Source: Pontiella desulfatans (lineage in GTDB: Bacteria > Verrucomicrobiota > Kiritimatiellia > Kiritimatiellales > Pontiellaceae). Taken from it: 64,000 bases of DNA. The first letter of the stretch is position 1. Every line of letters begins with the position of its first letter. The stretch covers positions 2,976,001 to 3,040,000 of the forward strand of contig NZ_CAAHFG010000001.1 of NCBI RefSeq assembly GCF_900890425.1. Reading direction: 5' to 3'. The position numbers and the translations under genes are program-made. The notes under the pieces are model-generated. The model did not search any database, was not told where the DNA came from, and was given only the letters and a program-made list of their open reading frames with translations. This document shows, piece after piece, positions 8,456-17,789 of the stretch.

Positions 8456-10099
8456 CTATTTCGCTTTGCTCTTTTTGCCTTTGCCCTTTTCTCGGTCTAG
8501 ATAGTCAAGGCGATTGATGTTACTTGCCTGCGGTTTCCCCGGAGTCGAACGGCCCCGCTCCAGATCGTGTTTCAATTTCTCGAACACGCGCTGCTTCACT
8601 TCGGGATATTCCAGCAGAAGATTCTTATATTCGCCGACATCGTCCTTAAGGTTGAATAGGCCCATCGGCAACGGGTTTTCATCCTTCACGGCTCCGAACG
8701 CGGTTTTCATATAGCGTTCGCCGGGGCGGGTCCAACCGCCCGACCCCTCTCCGACGATCAGTTTCCAGTCGCCGTCGGTGATCGCTAGTTTAGAACTAAT
8801 CGTATTATAAATGGCGCTTTTACGCGGCGAGGTGTCGGAGACTCCTTTCAGGAGCGGGAGAAAACTGATCGAGTCTTCGCCCTCGTTGTCGGCCAGTTTT
8901 TGTCCGGTGAGTTCGGCGAAGGTAGCCAGAAAATCGACATGGGAAATCAGCTGGTCGCTTCTGCGCCCTTTCGGTGCGCCGGCCGGCCACTGGATGACAA
9001 AGGGCACTCGGTTTCCGCCTTCGTACAGGTCCCCTTTTTGCCCCCGATAGATGTAGCTTGGATTATGTCCCTTTTCCAAGTGGACGGTGTAATCTGCGTG
9101 GGGCGCACAGCCGTTATCGGCGGTGAAGATGACGATGGTGTTTTCTTCCAGACCCGCCTCGCGCAGTGCGTTCAAAACCTGACCCACCACGCCGTCGGTC
9201 TGCATCGCGAAATCGGCATACTTTGTGCCAATCGCACTTTTGCCTTCCCATTCCGCCGACGGGACAATCGGGGTGTGCGGCGAGTTCAGCGCGAGATATA
9301 AAAAGAAGGGCGTGCCCGCTTTTGCTTCGGGTGCACACGCCTTAATCAAGTCCACCGCTTCATCGCCCATACGGGGCAACGCATCCACCATTTCAAACGA
9401 GGCGGCTTTCGGGCCTTCGCGCATATAGCCACCCGGTGCCTGCTTACCCTTGACGGCGGGCTGTGTTTCTGTGGGCACTTCGCTCACGCGGTTGTCGATC
9501 AACCAAACATAGGGCGGAATATCGAGCGAGGCGGCAATACCAAAAAAGCTGTCAAAACCGCGATCGACTGGCCCGCCGCCAAACGGCTTGCTGTAATCGA
9601 TATCCTTAAGAGCAATGACACCTTTTTTACTCTGCTTTGCATTCGGAAGAGGCTTCCAATCTAAACCCAGATGCCACTTGCCGATCATGGCCGTTCGATA
9701 TCCGGACTTTTTGAGAAGCGAAGCCAGGGTCGTGCGCCCCTCTTCGACACGTGCCGGACTGTTTCCTTTCGCAACCTGACCGCTAATTGAAGCGCGACAG
9801 CTGTAACGCCCAGTCAACAAACTGTACCGGCTCGGGGTACAGACGCCCGAACTGCTGTGCCCATTTAAGAGCGCCAGCCCATTGTCGATCATGCTGTCGA
9901 TATGTGGGGTAGGGATTTTTCCTTCCGGGTTCAGCCCCGACACATCGCCCACGCCCATATCGTCCGCATTGATCAAGACGATATTCGGCCTGCCCTGACC
10001 TGCGAAGGCCGAAAGCGCGGCCATGAAACATAGTGCACCAATGATCACTCGCCGTCCCGCTGAGCGAGACGGCAAGCATACATTCACTTCATTTTTCAT
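8456..10099 (-). CDS. Sulfatase (CTPSR motif), Sec-exported
   Basis: A 547-residue sulfatase. The metal site NADDMG is at about 45-50, CTPSR has Cys at about residue 87, GKWHLG follows near 150 and FTADNG near 330. The N-terminus (VCLPSRSAGRRVIIGALC) is encoded by a diverged REP-like hairpin and shares RRVIIGALC with the sulfatase at 1401-2900. The C-terminus is lysine-rich (KGKGKKSKAK). Its ATG overlaps the stop of the upstream gene by four bases (ATGA), so translation is probably coupled. It is the last gene of the unit starting at site 4. Confidence 0.93.
   Translation of the reverse strand: MKNEVNVCLPSRSAGRRVIIGALCFMAALSAFAGQGRPNIVLINADDMGVGDVSGLNPEGKIPTPHIDSMIDNGLALLNGHSSSGVCTPSRYSLLTGRYSCRASISGQVAKGNSPARVEEGRTTLASLLKKSGYRTAMIGKWHLGLDWKPLPNAKQSKKGVIALKDIDYSKPFGGGPVDRGFDSFFGIAASLDIPPYVWLIDNRVSEVPTETQPAVKGKQAPGGYMREGPKAASFEMVDALPRMGDEAVDLIKACAPEAKAGTPFFLYLALNSPHTPIVPSAEWEGKSAIGTKYADFAMQTDGVVGQVLNALREAGLEENTIVIFTADNGCAPHADYTVHLEKGHNPSYIYRGQKGDLYEGGNRVPFVIQWPAGAPKGRRSDQLISHVDFLATFAELTGQKLADNEGEDSISFLPLLKGVSDTSPRKSAIYNTISSKLAITDGDWKLIVGEGSGGWTRPGERYMKTAFGAVKDENPLPMGLFNLKDDVGEYKNLLLEYPEVKQRVFEKLKHDLERGRSTPGKPQASNINRLDYLDREKGKGKKSKAK
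10051..10081 (-). repeat. Diverged REP-like hairpin within a signal peptide
   Basis: GCCGTCCCGC, TGAGC, GAGACGGCAAGCATAC: an inverted repeat in the same position and context as the REP copies in other sulfatase signal peptides, but with both stem arms changed together (GCCGTC/GACGGC-like instead of CCGCC/GGCGG), which keeps the pairing. Confidence 0.55.
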
Positions 10100-11589
10100 T
10101 TTTTCTCTTTCCGTTTTTTCAATGCGTCATCTTTATTTTTTTTGGGTTTAGTCCCAATGAGGTTGCCCGTTTTGAGTTGATGCAGGTCGTTGACCATCCC
10201 CCTCTTTGCCTCCTCCCACCAGGGCTCGAACGCTTCCTGCAGGCGTTTCGCGACTTCGGGGTGCTGGTCGATCACGTTCTGTTTCTCGCCTGGGTCTGAC
10301 CGGTAATCGTAGAGCGCCAAACTCCTTTCAGCGTCCTTGTTTGACTTCCCCTTCCTCTCCCACACCAGGCGGTATCGATCTGTAATGACAGAGGCATTAT
10401 ATTTAAAGCTTTCCAACTCCGCGGGGTAGGTCCAGCGACCGCAGTGATTGTAAAGAATGCGATCTTTCGGGACGCTCGTTGGTTTGCCCAAAACATCGTT
10501 AAGCAGGCTGTGTCCCTGAAGCCCCGGATCATCGGGCTTGACCCCAATGATATCGCAAAACGTGGGTAGAATATCCATTCCGCTAGCCAGCGTAGTGTTA
10601 TCCCGAGCGGCATCCGCGACCCCGGGCCAATAGAGGAAAAACGGAACGCAGGTGCCGCCCTGCCACTGCTGGTTTTTCCCGCCTCGAAGTCCGGCGTTAT
10701 ACAGCCCGTCCGGCTGAAGCGTACCATCGGCATTGTGGCCGGCTCCTTGATACCCACTGATCGCATGTCCGTTATCGGTCATAAAAATAAGGATCGTTTT
10801 TCGTTTCCCCTGCCGTTTTTCGAGCCACTGCATCAACCGCCCCATATTGGTATCAACGTTGGATACCATCGCGTAATAGCCCGCCTGTTTCTTGGTTAAG
10901 CCGGAGTCCTGATAAAGGGCAAGATACTCTTCGGGTGCCGCCACGGGGCCGTGTGGAATGCTGGTGGCGAGATAAAGAAAATAGGGTTGTTCCACATCGC
11001 CATTTTCAATCCACTTCATCGCTTCAGCGAAAAGGATATCCCCGCAATAGCCTTCAAATTTTTCCAGCGTTCCATTTCTGCTCAAGAAAGGATTAAAGCG
11101 ATTCACTTGATTGCGGACGTAAAGCGCCATGTCGAATCCACGCTTGTAAGGGGCGAGCGGCTTGCCCGTCAGCCCCGTCTCTACGCTGGCAAGGTGCCAT
11201 TTGCCGATCATAGCGGTGCGATATCCGGCTTGTTTGAAGTACTGCGGCAGGATGGTGATGTCGTCGCGCAGATTATCGCGCTCATACCGCGTGTCGGTGA
11301 CCCCGGCAAAAAACTCGTGCCTTCCGCTCATCAATTGAGCGCGGGTCGGCGCACAATAGGATGCCACATGAAAATTCCTGAATCGAAGGCTCTGCTCATA
11401 GAGCCGATCAAGGTTTGGTGTGCGAATGATCTTGTTACCGCTGCAGCCCATTTCGCCCCAGCTCATATCATCGGTCAGAACAAAAATGATGTTGGGCTTG
11501 TCTGCATCCGTTCCGCTTTGATTATCTGGGGCAGCATATGCCGTTGTGAAAATCACCAGACTTAAAACAGCTGCAACTAGTTTTTTCAT
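10096..11589 (-). CDS. Sulfatase (CAPTR motif), Sec-exported
   Basis: A 497-residue sulfatase when started at the ATG at 11589, which gives a clean signal peptide (MKKLVAAVLSLVIFTTAYAA); the longer reading frame adds 33 residues that overlap the upstream gene and lack signal-peptide character. The metal site TDDMSW is near 39-44, CAPTR has Cys at about 79, GKWHLAS and MTDNGHAISG follow. The C-terminus is strongly basic (KPKKNKD then LKKRKEKK). It starts 23 bases after the GH2 gene stop and overlaps the next sulfatase by four bases, so the three genes form one operon segment. Confidence 0.92.
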   Translation of the reverse strand: MKKLVAAVLSLVIFTTAYAAPDNQSGTDADKPNIIFVLTDDMSWGEMGCSGNKIIRTPNLDRLYEQSLRFRNFHVASYCAPTRAQLMSGRHEFFAGVTDTRYERDNLRDDITILPQYFKQAGYRTAMIGKWHLASVETGLTGKPLAPYKRGFDMALYVRNQVNRFNPFLSRNGTLEKFEGYCGDILFAEAMKWIENGDVEQPYFLYLATSIPHGPVAAPEEYLALYQDSGLTKKQAGYYAMVSNVDTNMGRLMQWLEKRQGKRKTILIFMTDNGHAISGYQGAGHNADGTLQPDGLYNAGLRGGKNQQWQGGTCVPFFLYWPGVADAARDNTTLASGMDILPTFCDIIGVKPDDPGLQGHSLLNDVLGKPTSVPKDRILYNHCGRWTYPAELESFKYNASVITDRYRLVWERKGKSNKDAERSLALYDYRSDPGEKQNVIDQHPEVAKRLQEAFEPWWEEAKRGMVNDLHQLKTGNLIGTKPKKNKDDALKKRKEKK

Positions 11590-11611
11590 ATGTTTCACTT
11601 TTTCTATATTC

Positions 11612-14497
11612 CTATTGTTTCTTTTCGACCGCTTTAACCAGATACAGGGCATTAAGTTGATCGAGAGTGATTTCTGTATCGGGGTCAAATGCGTCGCTGT
11701 TCATGTATTGCAACAGCGAATAGCGGAACTGACGGGCGACCGGACGTGTATCCAAATCGGATGTCAGGTCCATGGAACAGACGATGAGCCGGCCGTTGCC
11801 GACCCTGGCTTCAGCCAGCAGCGCCAGCTTGTAGTTCGTGTTCCAGTCATTGACCGGTTGGATGAGAGGCCGATACGTTTTGGGCCAGGCATGTTCCATC
11901 TCCCATTCGTCCAGAATCATTGGACGTGCGGTGACCAGCAGTTCGTGCCAGTTCCAGTTGGTGGTTTTGTCGGTCGGGAAATGGGCGAAGAGCGGATGGT
12001 TGGGGTCGCAAATCTGGCCCATAGTTTGTGCGGCTCTGCTGGCGTAGACTGTACACCAGTAGGTGCTGGTGAAGCATTGCGGCAGGTTTCCGTTCAAGAG
12101 CTGAAGCTTGGGCAACAGCAACACCGTGCCGCCCGACTGGAGACGGTCCATTGCACGCTTATCCATAACCGGGGTGATATACACGTCGCCTTTCTTTTCA
12201 GCCGGTAGGCTTTGCGGGTAGACCCAGAAATCCCAGTCATTTTCGTGCGCATCGACCCGCACAACGAGTTTGTATTTTGCCGGCGCGGTATATTTCGACA
12301 GCGGAACGCTGATGGTGGTCAGCGGAATGGCGCCGCCGATGGAAACCGCTTTTGTCAGTTGCTCAGAGAAGAGCACTTTTTTATCCGGCCCCAAAACCTG
12401 AACTTCTACCTTCGCGTTCGGGATCGGTTCGGCGCCGTAATGCGTCACTTCCACCGTCGCTTCGAAGGTTTCGTTGGGCGACCAGATCCGTTTTTCCATC
12501 CGGGCCAACGGAACGGTCGGTGCGCAAAAGCGGCGGAATTCCTTACCGGTCACATAGCCTTTATCTTCCCAGAAGGCATCCAACACGCCGACCAGCGCGG
12601 TGCCCTGCCCCGGAAAATCCTGCAGTCCCAGCATCTGGAAGCCGGCCATATTCGGTGTACGCAGCGAGGCTTCGATCTCTTCCTTGAACTGCTGAACCTG
12701 CCAGCGGCCGGAGTGTTCGACAAAATCGGGGACTTGGTCGAGCATACCGCGTTCGGCGAGCTGATCTTTTGCGATCGCCAAATAGGCCGGCTGAAAACTG
12801 CCGGTATACTTTGCCTGCCATGCGGGATCCGGATAACTGGCGCGCTGTACGGTTTCATGGGAGATGAATGGCATATTAAACGAGCTGATCACTTCGCGCC
12901 AATCGATCGTTGTTTGCGGCGGGCGGGTGATGAAGTAGTTTTTACCTGCCGCGAGGTAGCGCGCGGAATCGGTGGTTTTAAGTTTTGCACTGTATCCTTT
13001 TACGCCCACGAAGAAGTCATACTTTTCGCCGACGGCCTTGTCCTTGAGCGCGCGGTTGTAGTTGCAGCCCCCGGAATAGATCCGGCGATTGTCCTGCTGC
13101 CAGGTTCCCAGCATTTCGGCTAGATATTCCGGCTCTGCATGCATTTCGTTGCCGAGCGCCATCAGCAGAAACGAGGGGTGGTTGCCGTAGGTTTCGAGCA
13201 TGCGCTTGGATTCGGCCAGCGCCCACTGGAATTTTTCCTCTTCGGTCAGACCCGCCCACATACTCACTTCCGGCTGGAGATAAACCCCTTCGAGGTCGGC
13301 GGCCTGAAAAGCGGCGCGGGGCGGACACCAGGAGTGGAAGCGGAGGTGGTTCAGCCCGTACTCTTTGGCTTTACGCATTATCTTGAGCCACGATTCCAGA
13401 TCGGTCGGCGGGTATCCGGTAAGCGGAAAAACGCAGCATTCGAGCGTACCCCGCAGGAAGATCGGGCTGCCATTCAGCAACAACCGGTTTCCGCTGCGCT
13501 TGATTTCGCGCAACCCGAACGAGGTTGCATAGTCCACGCTCATCTTTTTGTTTTTGAGCGAGACGGCCACATCATAAACGTGCGGATTGAACTCGTCCCA
13601 AAGCACCGCTTTTTTACCCAGCTCAAGCACGACTTCCTGCTCGCCGCCGTTCGCGGCCCATTTTGCTGGAAACTCTTTTTTGAGCACGGTTTTGCCCTTA
13701 TGCGAAACGACGGCGGTCAGTGTGCCGGAACCCGGTTTTTTTGTTTGGTCGCCGATTATAACCGTCATCCGCGCCTGCCGTTTCGCCACGTCGGGAACTA
13801 TTTTCACGTCTTCAATAAACACCGGCGCGGAGCATTGCAGCTCCATGCGGCCGATGATTCCGTTCCACGCGGACTGGGTCTGGTCGGAGATACTGTGCGC
13901 ATCAATGCCGAGGTTGAACAGCATGCTGTTATCCATACGGATGGTGAGCGTATGCTTGCCCGGCTTCAGCGACGACAGGTCGTAGATGTGCGGCATGCCC
14001 ATCGCGTCGTTTGTGCCGACGGCTTTGCCATCGACCCAGAGACTCGATTGCCAGTGGCATCGTTCCAGAAAGAGGGACATGCGCTGGCCTTTCCATGATT
14101 CCGGGATGGTTACCGTGCGCTGATACCATGCCGGGCCGACATAGTGACGTTCGGGGTTCAGCAGATACGGGAAACGGAAATGCGCGTCTTCACGATAGCG
14201 GCTGTACATCGGATGAACGAAATAGTTGGGAAAGTTTTGCTTAATAACGCGCTTGGCGATCCATTTCGTTTCGAAATTGGGTATGTTTCCGTAGCCCTGC
14301 TCCTGCAGCGTCCCGGGAAGTTTGAGTGAACCGCATCCCAAAGGCAATGCGGCATGCCACCCCTGCTCCTGCCCCTTGTTTTCCGGATCGAGCGCCAGGC
14401 TCCACTCTCCAGCAAGCGAGATGGTTTTCCCATACAAACTGCTGACTGAAGCCAGGCAAAACACCATCATTATAATTTTAGATTTCATTGTCCTCAT
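11612..14497 (-). CDS. GH2-type glycoside hydrolase
   Basis: A 961-residue secreted GH2-fold enzyme. Domains in order: signal peptide, sugar-binding jelly roll (YVGPAWYQRTVTIPESWKG region at about 120), immunoglobulin-like domain, TIM barrel with LRFHSWCPP, then a C-terminal extension. The acid/base candidate is Glu451 in MALGNEMH; the nucleophile candidate is about Glu548 in PFISHET. AGGAG precedes the ATG at 14497. It is paralogous to the GH2 at 38538-41375: shared features include the WNGxIGxxEL segment, FRFHxxCPPxAAFQAAD, the ...LQDFPGQGT/LQDYPGQGT segment and the C-terminal DLxTRPxARQ. The substrate cannot be read from the sequence; galactoside, glucuronide or similar is possible. Confidence 0.88.
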   Translation of the reverse strand: MRTMKSKIIMMVFCLASVSSLYGKTISLAGEWSLALDPENKGQEQGWHAALPLGCGSLKLPGTLQEQGYGNIPNFETKWIAKRVIKQNFPNYFVHPMYSRYREDAHFRFPYLLNPERHYVGPAWYQRTVTIPESWKGQRMSLFLERCHWQSSLWVDGKAVGTNDAMGMPHIYDLSSLKPGKHTLTIRMDNSMLFNLGIDAHSISDQTQSAWNGIIGRMELQCSAPVFIEDVKIVPDVAKRQARMTVIIGDQTKKPGSGTLTAVVSHKGKTVLKKEFPAKWAANGGEQEVVLELGKKAVLWDEFNPHVYDVAVSLKNKKMSVDYATSFGLREIKRSGNRLLLNGSPIFLRGTLECCVFPLTGYPPTDLESWLKIMRKAKEYGLNHLRFHSWCPPRAAFQAADLEGVYLQPEVSMWAGLTEEEKFQWALAESKRMLETYGNHPSFLLMALGNEMHAEPEYLAEMLGTWQQDNRRIYSGGCNYNRALKDKAVGEKYDFFVGVKGYSAKLKTTDSARYLAAGKNYFITRPPQTTIDWREVISSFNMPFISHETVQRASYPDPAWQAKYTGSFQPAYLAIAKDQLAERGMLDQVPDFVEHSGRWQVQQFKEEIEASLRTPNMAGFQMLGLQDFPGQGTALVGVLDAFWEDKGYVTGKEFRRFCAPTVPLARMEKRIWSPNETFEATVEVTHYGAEPIPNAKVEVQVLGPDKKVLFSEQLTKAVSIGGAIPLTTISVPLSKYTAPAKYKLVVRVDAHENDWDFWVYPQSLPAEKKGDVYITPVMDKRAMDRLQSGGTVLLLPKLQLLNGNLPQCFTSTYWCTVYASRAAQTMGQICDPNHPLFAHFPTDKTTNWNWHELLVTARPMILDEWEMEHAWPKTYRPLIQPVNDWNTNYKLALLAEARVGNGRLIVCSMDLTSDLDTRPVARQFRYSLLQYMNSDAFDPDTEITLDQLNALYLVKAVEKKQ

Positions 14498-14690
14498 TTT
14501 TTATCTCCTGCTTTTTGTCTTTCGACGTCCCTTGAGCCAGCAGGTCAAAAAAGATTTCTGACGCGCCTTTGATATACGACCTCGCGTTTTTATTTTCGCC
14601 AGCTTCGACTCCAGCGTTTCTGTTGCGTTCGCGTGCCGCCTCTACGGCTTTGGCAAACGGTGCCCGATTCTCGAACACGCAGAACTCTTT
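14478..14690 (-). pseudogene. C-terminal remnant of a sulfatase
   Basis: About 70 codons starting with VFENRAPFAKAVEAARERN and ending in a natural stop. They match the last part of the sulfatases at 35088-37004 (VENRAPFIDAVNEL...IFFEILARE) and 44402-46363 (IDNRALFVDAIDEL...IFSDIRERE). All the catalytic domain is missing. The relic sits between the GH106 stop and the GH2 start, and its end overlaps the GH2 start by 20 bases. It is probably a leftover of a deleted operon gene rather than a small protein. Confidence 0.7.
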
Positions 14691-14703
14691 TTTTCCTTCG
14701 TAG

Positions 14704-17631
14704 TTATTTGGTTTCAGACATTTCCATCAAACGGACAGGTCCCGTTAGCCCCGAGGGAAGGAGCTCGCCGCCCTCCTCATAGTGACTCCAGACGGCAAAG
14801 GTTTTGCGATGCCCCTCCGGGATCGGCTTTTCTGAAAGCACCCAATCGGGAAACTTCTGGTAGGCGTATTTTCGCCAGGCACCCGCGCCGTGGATTTTGC
14901 CGCTTTCAGGGAAGCGGGACTCTCCGATCAGTTTATTGACCCACAGGTTTGTGACGCGGATTTCCAATTCGTTTTTGCCTTTTTTAAGCGCGCCGGAAAG
15001 GTTTACACGGAACGGCGGTTTCCACAAAACTCCGAGATCTTTGCTGTTGAGCAAAACCCGCGCCATCACGTCCACCTGACCGAGGTCGAGATAGATCGCC
15101 TGATTCGGGATGGCGGAAAGGTTGAACGTTTTGCGATAGCTCGCGGTGCCAGAGAAGTATTTGATCTCCTCTTTCGTGTGTTCATTCCACGGGATCAGCT
15201 TGTCGAAAACCTGCGGTTTTTTCGGGCCGAACGGTCGGGAGAATGCGACGGTCCACGGTCCTTTCAGCTCCGCTCCGGCGTGATATTCCATTTTGGGCGC
15301 TGCGCCACCTTTTTCGGCGGTCGGCTCTCGGAAAACGACAAATACCGATTCGGCGGGTTCCAGCTGGAGTTCAACCTCTGTTCGCCCGTCCTGGGTTATG
15401 CGCCAGTTTTGCGCCGGTTCAATCTCGCCCGTTTCCGGATGCCACAATTCGGGCTGTTTGCCGCTTTGGCGGAAGCGAATCCGTTCCTGGCGTTCGCCAA
15501 ACGTCTGATTGCTCACAAAATAATAGTCGGCGCCATTCAGCTTGTGGTGCACATATTCCATCTGGTCGGGCAGTTCGCAATCCGCGCCGATTTTATCCAG
15601 CGCCTGCTTGACGTCGTTCGGGTCCTGGATCTTGCCGGAATCCCAATATGTTGCGACGAGCTTTTGCAGTTCGGCATCATTGCGTTTTGCATTCGTAAAG
15701 TGCGGGGTACGGATCGGTCGCGCGGCAAACACGGGAACGCCCTGCTCCGCCAGTTCGCCCAGTTTCCGGGCGGTTTCCACGCTCATCAGTGAAGCCTTGT
15801 TTACTACCAGCATTTTATAGCGGTTGGGCAACAGCTTCCCTTTATAACTCGCGCGCAGAAAGCCTTCTTTGTCCACCGACAATTCGTCAAGGGTGCCGAT
15901 TTCCCCAAAATCAATCTTGTGCCCCCTAACCCCGTCTAAATCGAGCCCTTCGCTTCCCGCAAAAGAGCGGAAGGCGCGCTCTTCGCCTTCAAGTGCCAAC
16001 AGGTCGGAGACATGGTCTCCGGTTTGCAGAATGTGCTGACAACGCGTGATGTATTTAATCCACGCCTCGCCTTCATAAAACCAGGTGTTGTTGCGATGGT
16101 TCTGGAATCCGAACCGCCCGTGGGTTACGCCGGGCTTCACATCATCGCGGAACGCCTGATGCACCGACGTGTGAAATATAAAACGGTTGACCCCTTGACA
16201 GAACATCCGGTCGCCCGTCGTTTTCATCAGATAGGGATGCGCGGTCCAGTCGCCATGGCTACGCGTATAGGACTCGGCGCCTAGTACTTTTTTGCCGCTC
16301 AGCCGTACAGCGCCCCCGACCACCTGGCTGGTCCAGCTCCACCCTTTTGACACTTGGTTTATTTTTTGCGTATTAAACCAAAACTCGGTCATCGGCCAAT
16401 CGACCAGCTTCGCCACACGCGAAGTATCGAACGGACCCGGGCCGTAGGGTTCCGCCATCAAATCGAGGCCGTTAGCGTGACATTTTTCGTAGAAATAGAG
16501 GAAATAATTCTCGTACACCAAATCGCTGATAGTCCGGCGCAGATCCCAAAGAACGCGCTCGGTAGTTTCGGTACTTTCCAGCACCCGACCGCTGAGGCAG
16601 AGCAATTTGGGAATCAAATCATACCCATTGCGCTCTTCGAAGAGTTTGTCAAATCCGTCGGTCCAGTTCTGATGATGTACTTCCCAGCTATCGATGGTGA
16701 TCGACTGGAAGGATTCGTGTTTTTTCGCGGTCGCGGCCACCCGATCCAGTAAATTTTTCCAATGCACATCGGCGGCGGCTCGGCTCATTTTATCGATTTC
16801 CAACCCTTTCGCGCCATCCGACGGCGGTTTGTTTTCTATGCCCGTACTGGTGTAGCCGAAGCGCAGAACAGTCCAGTCGCCGGATTTCGGTTTCCAGTTC
16901 AGCTTCCCGGATGAATCCATTTTGTCCGAAAGGATGATTACCTCCTCCGGCGAAATCAACGCGTCTTGAGGGGATGCCGCAGTCTGCGGAGCAAACATAT
17001 TGTATTGCACCGCCTTCATTTTAAGGAGCTCCATCGACTTTTTGTCGTTCAGCGACTTGCCGATCCAGTTTTCGAGGCGGTAGTCGTTATTCTTCGGCGT
17101 GGGGAACGCCAGCACGGCGATATCGCGATAGAACTCACGCGTAGCTTCGGGTTGCTTCAGCTGAACCGACTTGTCGCCCGCCTTAACCCGGGCCTCGGTC
17201 CAGACCACGGTTTTCATCGAGTGTTCCGGCATGATCCAGGGCCCGCCGGAACAGGTCCAGCCGGAACAGTTTTTCATCGCCATTTCCAACCCGAGTCGAT
17301 CGGCTTCGGACGCGGCGTGATCCAAACAGTCGTGATATTCGTCAGAATTGTAGGTCACTCCCCCATGCGGAATAAACCAATTGATATCAAACGTAACAAA
17401 GCTGCGGATGCCCACCTTTTTGAAGGCCTCGAGATCCTTGGTGATGCCCGGCTTGGAAACGTGCCCGTTCATCCAGAAATAGAAGGTGCCGGGCTTGGCG
17501 GAGTCGGGCGGATTCATAAATGATTCCGGCGCGATATCGGCGCGCGCACCCGCCACAACCAGGCACAAGCCCGCCAGTTTGATGATCGTTTTTTTCTTCA
17601 TATGTTTACGTCGTCCAGAATTTTTCATCAT
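14704..17631 (-). CDS. Alpha-L-rhamnosidase, GH106 type
   Basis: A 975-residue secreted protein expected to remove alpha-L-rhamnose from oligo- or polysaccharides. The N-terminus shows the GH106 opening (FMNPPDSAKPGTFYFWMNG at about 38-56), the central barrel has MAEPYGPGPFD, and the C-terminal jelly roll carries the family pattern DLGQVDVMARVLLN then LGVLWKPPF. The start is ambiguous: 17631 (used here, GGAG very close), 17628, or the ATG at 17601, which gives a simpler signal peptide (MKKKTIIKLAGLCLVVAGA). It is the first gene of the unit under site 4, followed by GH2 and two sulfatases. With rhaT at 32895-33938 it makes rhamnose a likely product of this locus. Confidence 0.88.
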   Translation of the reverse strand: MMKNSGRRKHMKKKTIIKLAGLCLVVAGARADIAPESFMNPPDSAKPGTFYFWMNGHVSKPGITKDLEAFKKVGIRSFVTFDINWFIPHGGVTYNSDEYHDCLDHAASEADRLGLEMAMKNCSGWTCSGGPWIMPEHSMKTVVWTEARVKAGDKSVQLKQPEATREFYRDIAVLAFPTPKNNDYRLENWIGKSLNDKKSMELLKMKAVQYNMFAPQTAASPQDALISPEEVIILSDKMDSSGKLNWKPKSGDWTVLRFGYTSTGIENKPPSDGAKGLEIDKMSRAAADVHWKNLLDRVAATAKKHESFQSITIDSWEVHHQNWTDGFDKLFEERNGYDLIPKLLCLSGRVLESTETTERVLWDLRRTISDLVYENYFLYFYEKCHANGLDLMAEPYGPGPFDTSRVAKLVDWPMTEFWFNTQKINQVSKGWSWTSQVVGGAVRLSGKKVLGAESYTRSHGDWTAHPYLMKTTGDRMFCQGVNRFIFHTSVHQAFRDDVKPGVTHGRFGFQNHRNNTWFYEGEAWIKYITRCQHILQTGDHVSDLLALEGEERAFRSFAGSEGLDLDGVRGHKIDFGEIGTLDELSVDKEGFLRASYKGKLLPNRYKMLVVNKASLMSVETARKLGELAEQGVPVFAARPIRTPHFTNAKRNDAELQKLVATYWDSGKIQDPNDVKQALDKIGADCELPDQMEYVHHKLNGADYYFVSNQTFGERQERIRFRQSGKQPELWHPETGEIEPAQNWRITQDGRTEVELQLEPAESVFVVFREPTAEKGGAAPKMEYHAGAELKGPWTVAFSRPFGPKKPQVFDKLIPWNEHTKEEIKYFSGTASYRKTFNLSAIPNQAIYLDLGQVDVMARVLLNSKDLGVLWKPPFRVNLSGALKKGKNELEIRVTNLWVNKLIGESRFPESGKIHGAGAWRKYAYQKFPDWVLSEKPIPEGHRKTFAVWSHYEEGGELLPSGLTGPVRLMEMSETK

Positions 17632-17668
17632 GCTCCTGCAAGAATGCAGTGGAATAAAAACAGCATCT

Positions 17669-17714
17669 AATATACCCGACTCAGAAGATCGCGAAACCTA
17701 CTGAAATCAGTAGG
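17669..17714 (-). promoter_or_regulatory. Palindromic promoter site 4
   Basis: Perfect palindrome CCTACTGAAATCAGTAGG at 17697-17714, -35-like TTTCGC at 17691-17696, 16-bp spacer, -10 TATATT at 17669-17674. It heads the GH106/GH2/sulfatase/sulfatase unit; the GH106 start is 37 bases below the -10. Confidence 0.82.
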
Positions 17715-17721
17715 GGGAGGC

Positions 17722-17765
17722 GGTATGTCGTCCCGCCTTTCACGTTTTCCAAGGTCTGGAATAAA
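17722..17765. repeat. Half REP plus TTCCAA palindrome next to site 4
   Basis: GGTATGTCGTCCCGCCTTTC is a REP left arm without its closing stem. It runs into GTTTTCCAAGGTCTGGAATA, a copy of the TTCCAA/TGGAA palindrome seen near 8.1 and 24.9 kb. Confidence 0.6.
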
Positions 17766-17789
17766 AGCTCCAATGGGTGGACGTTTTTT

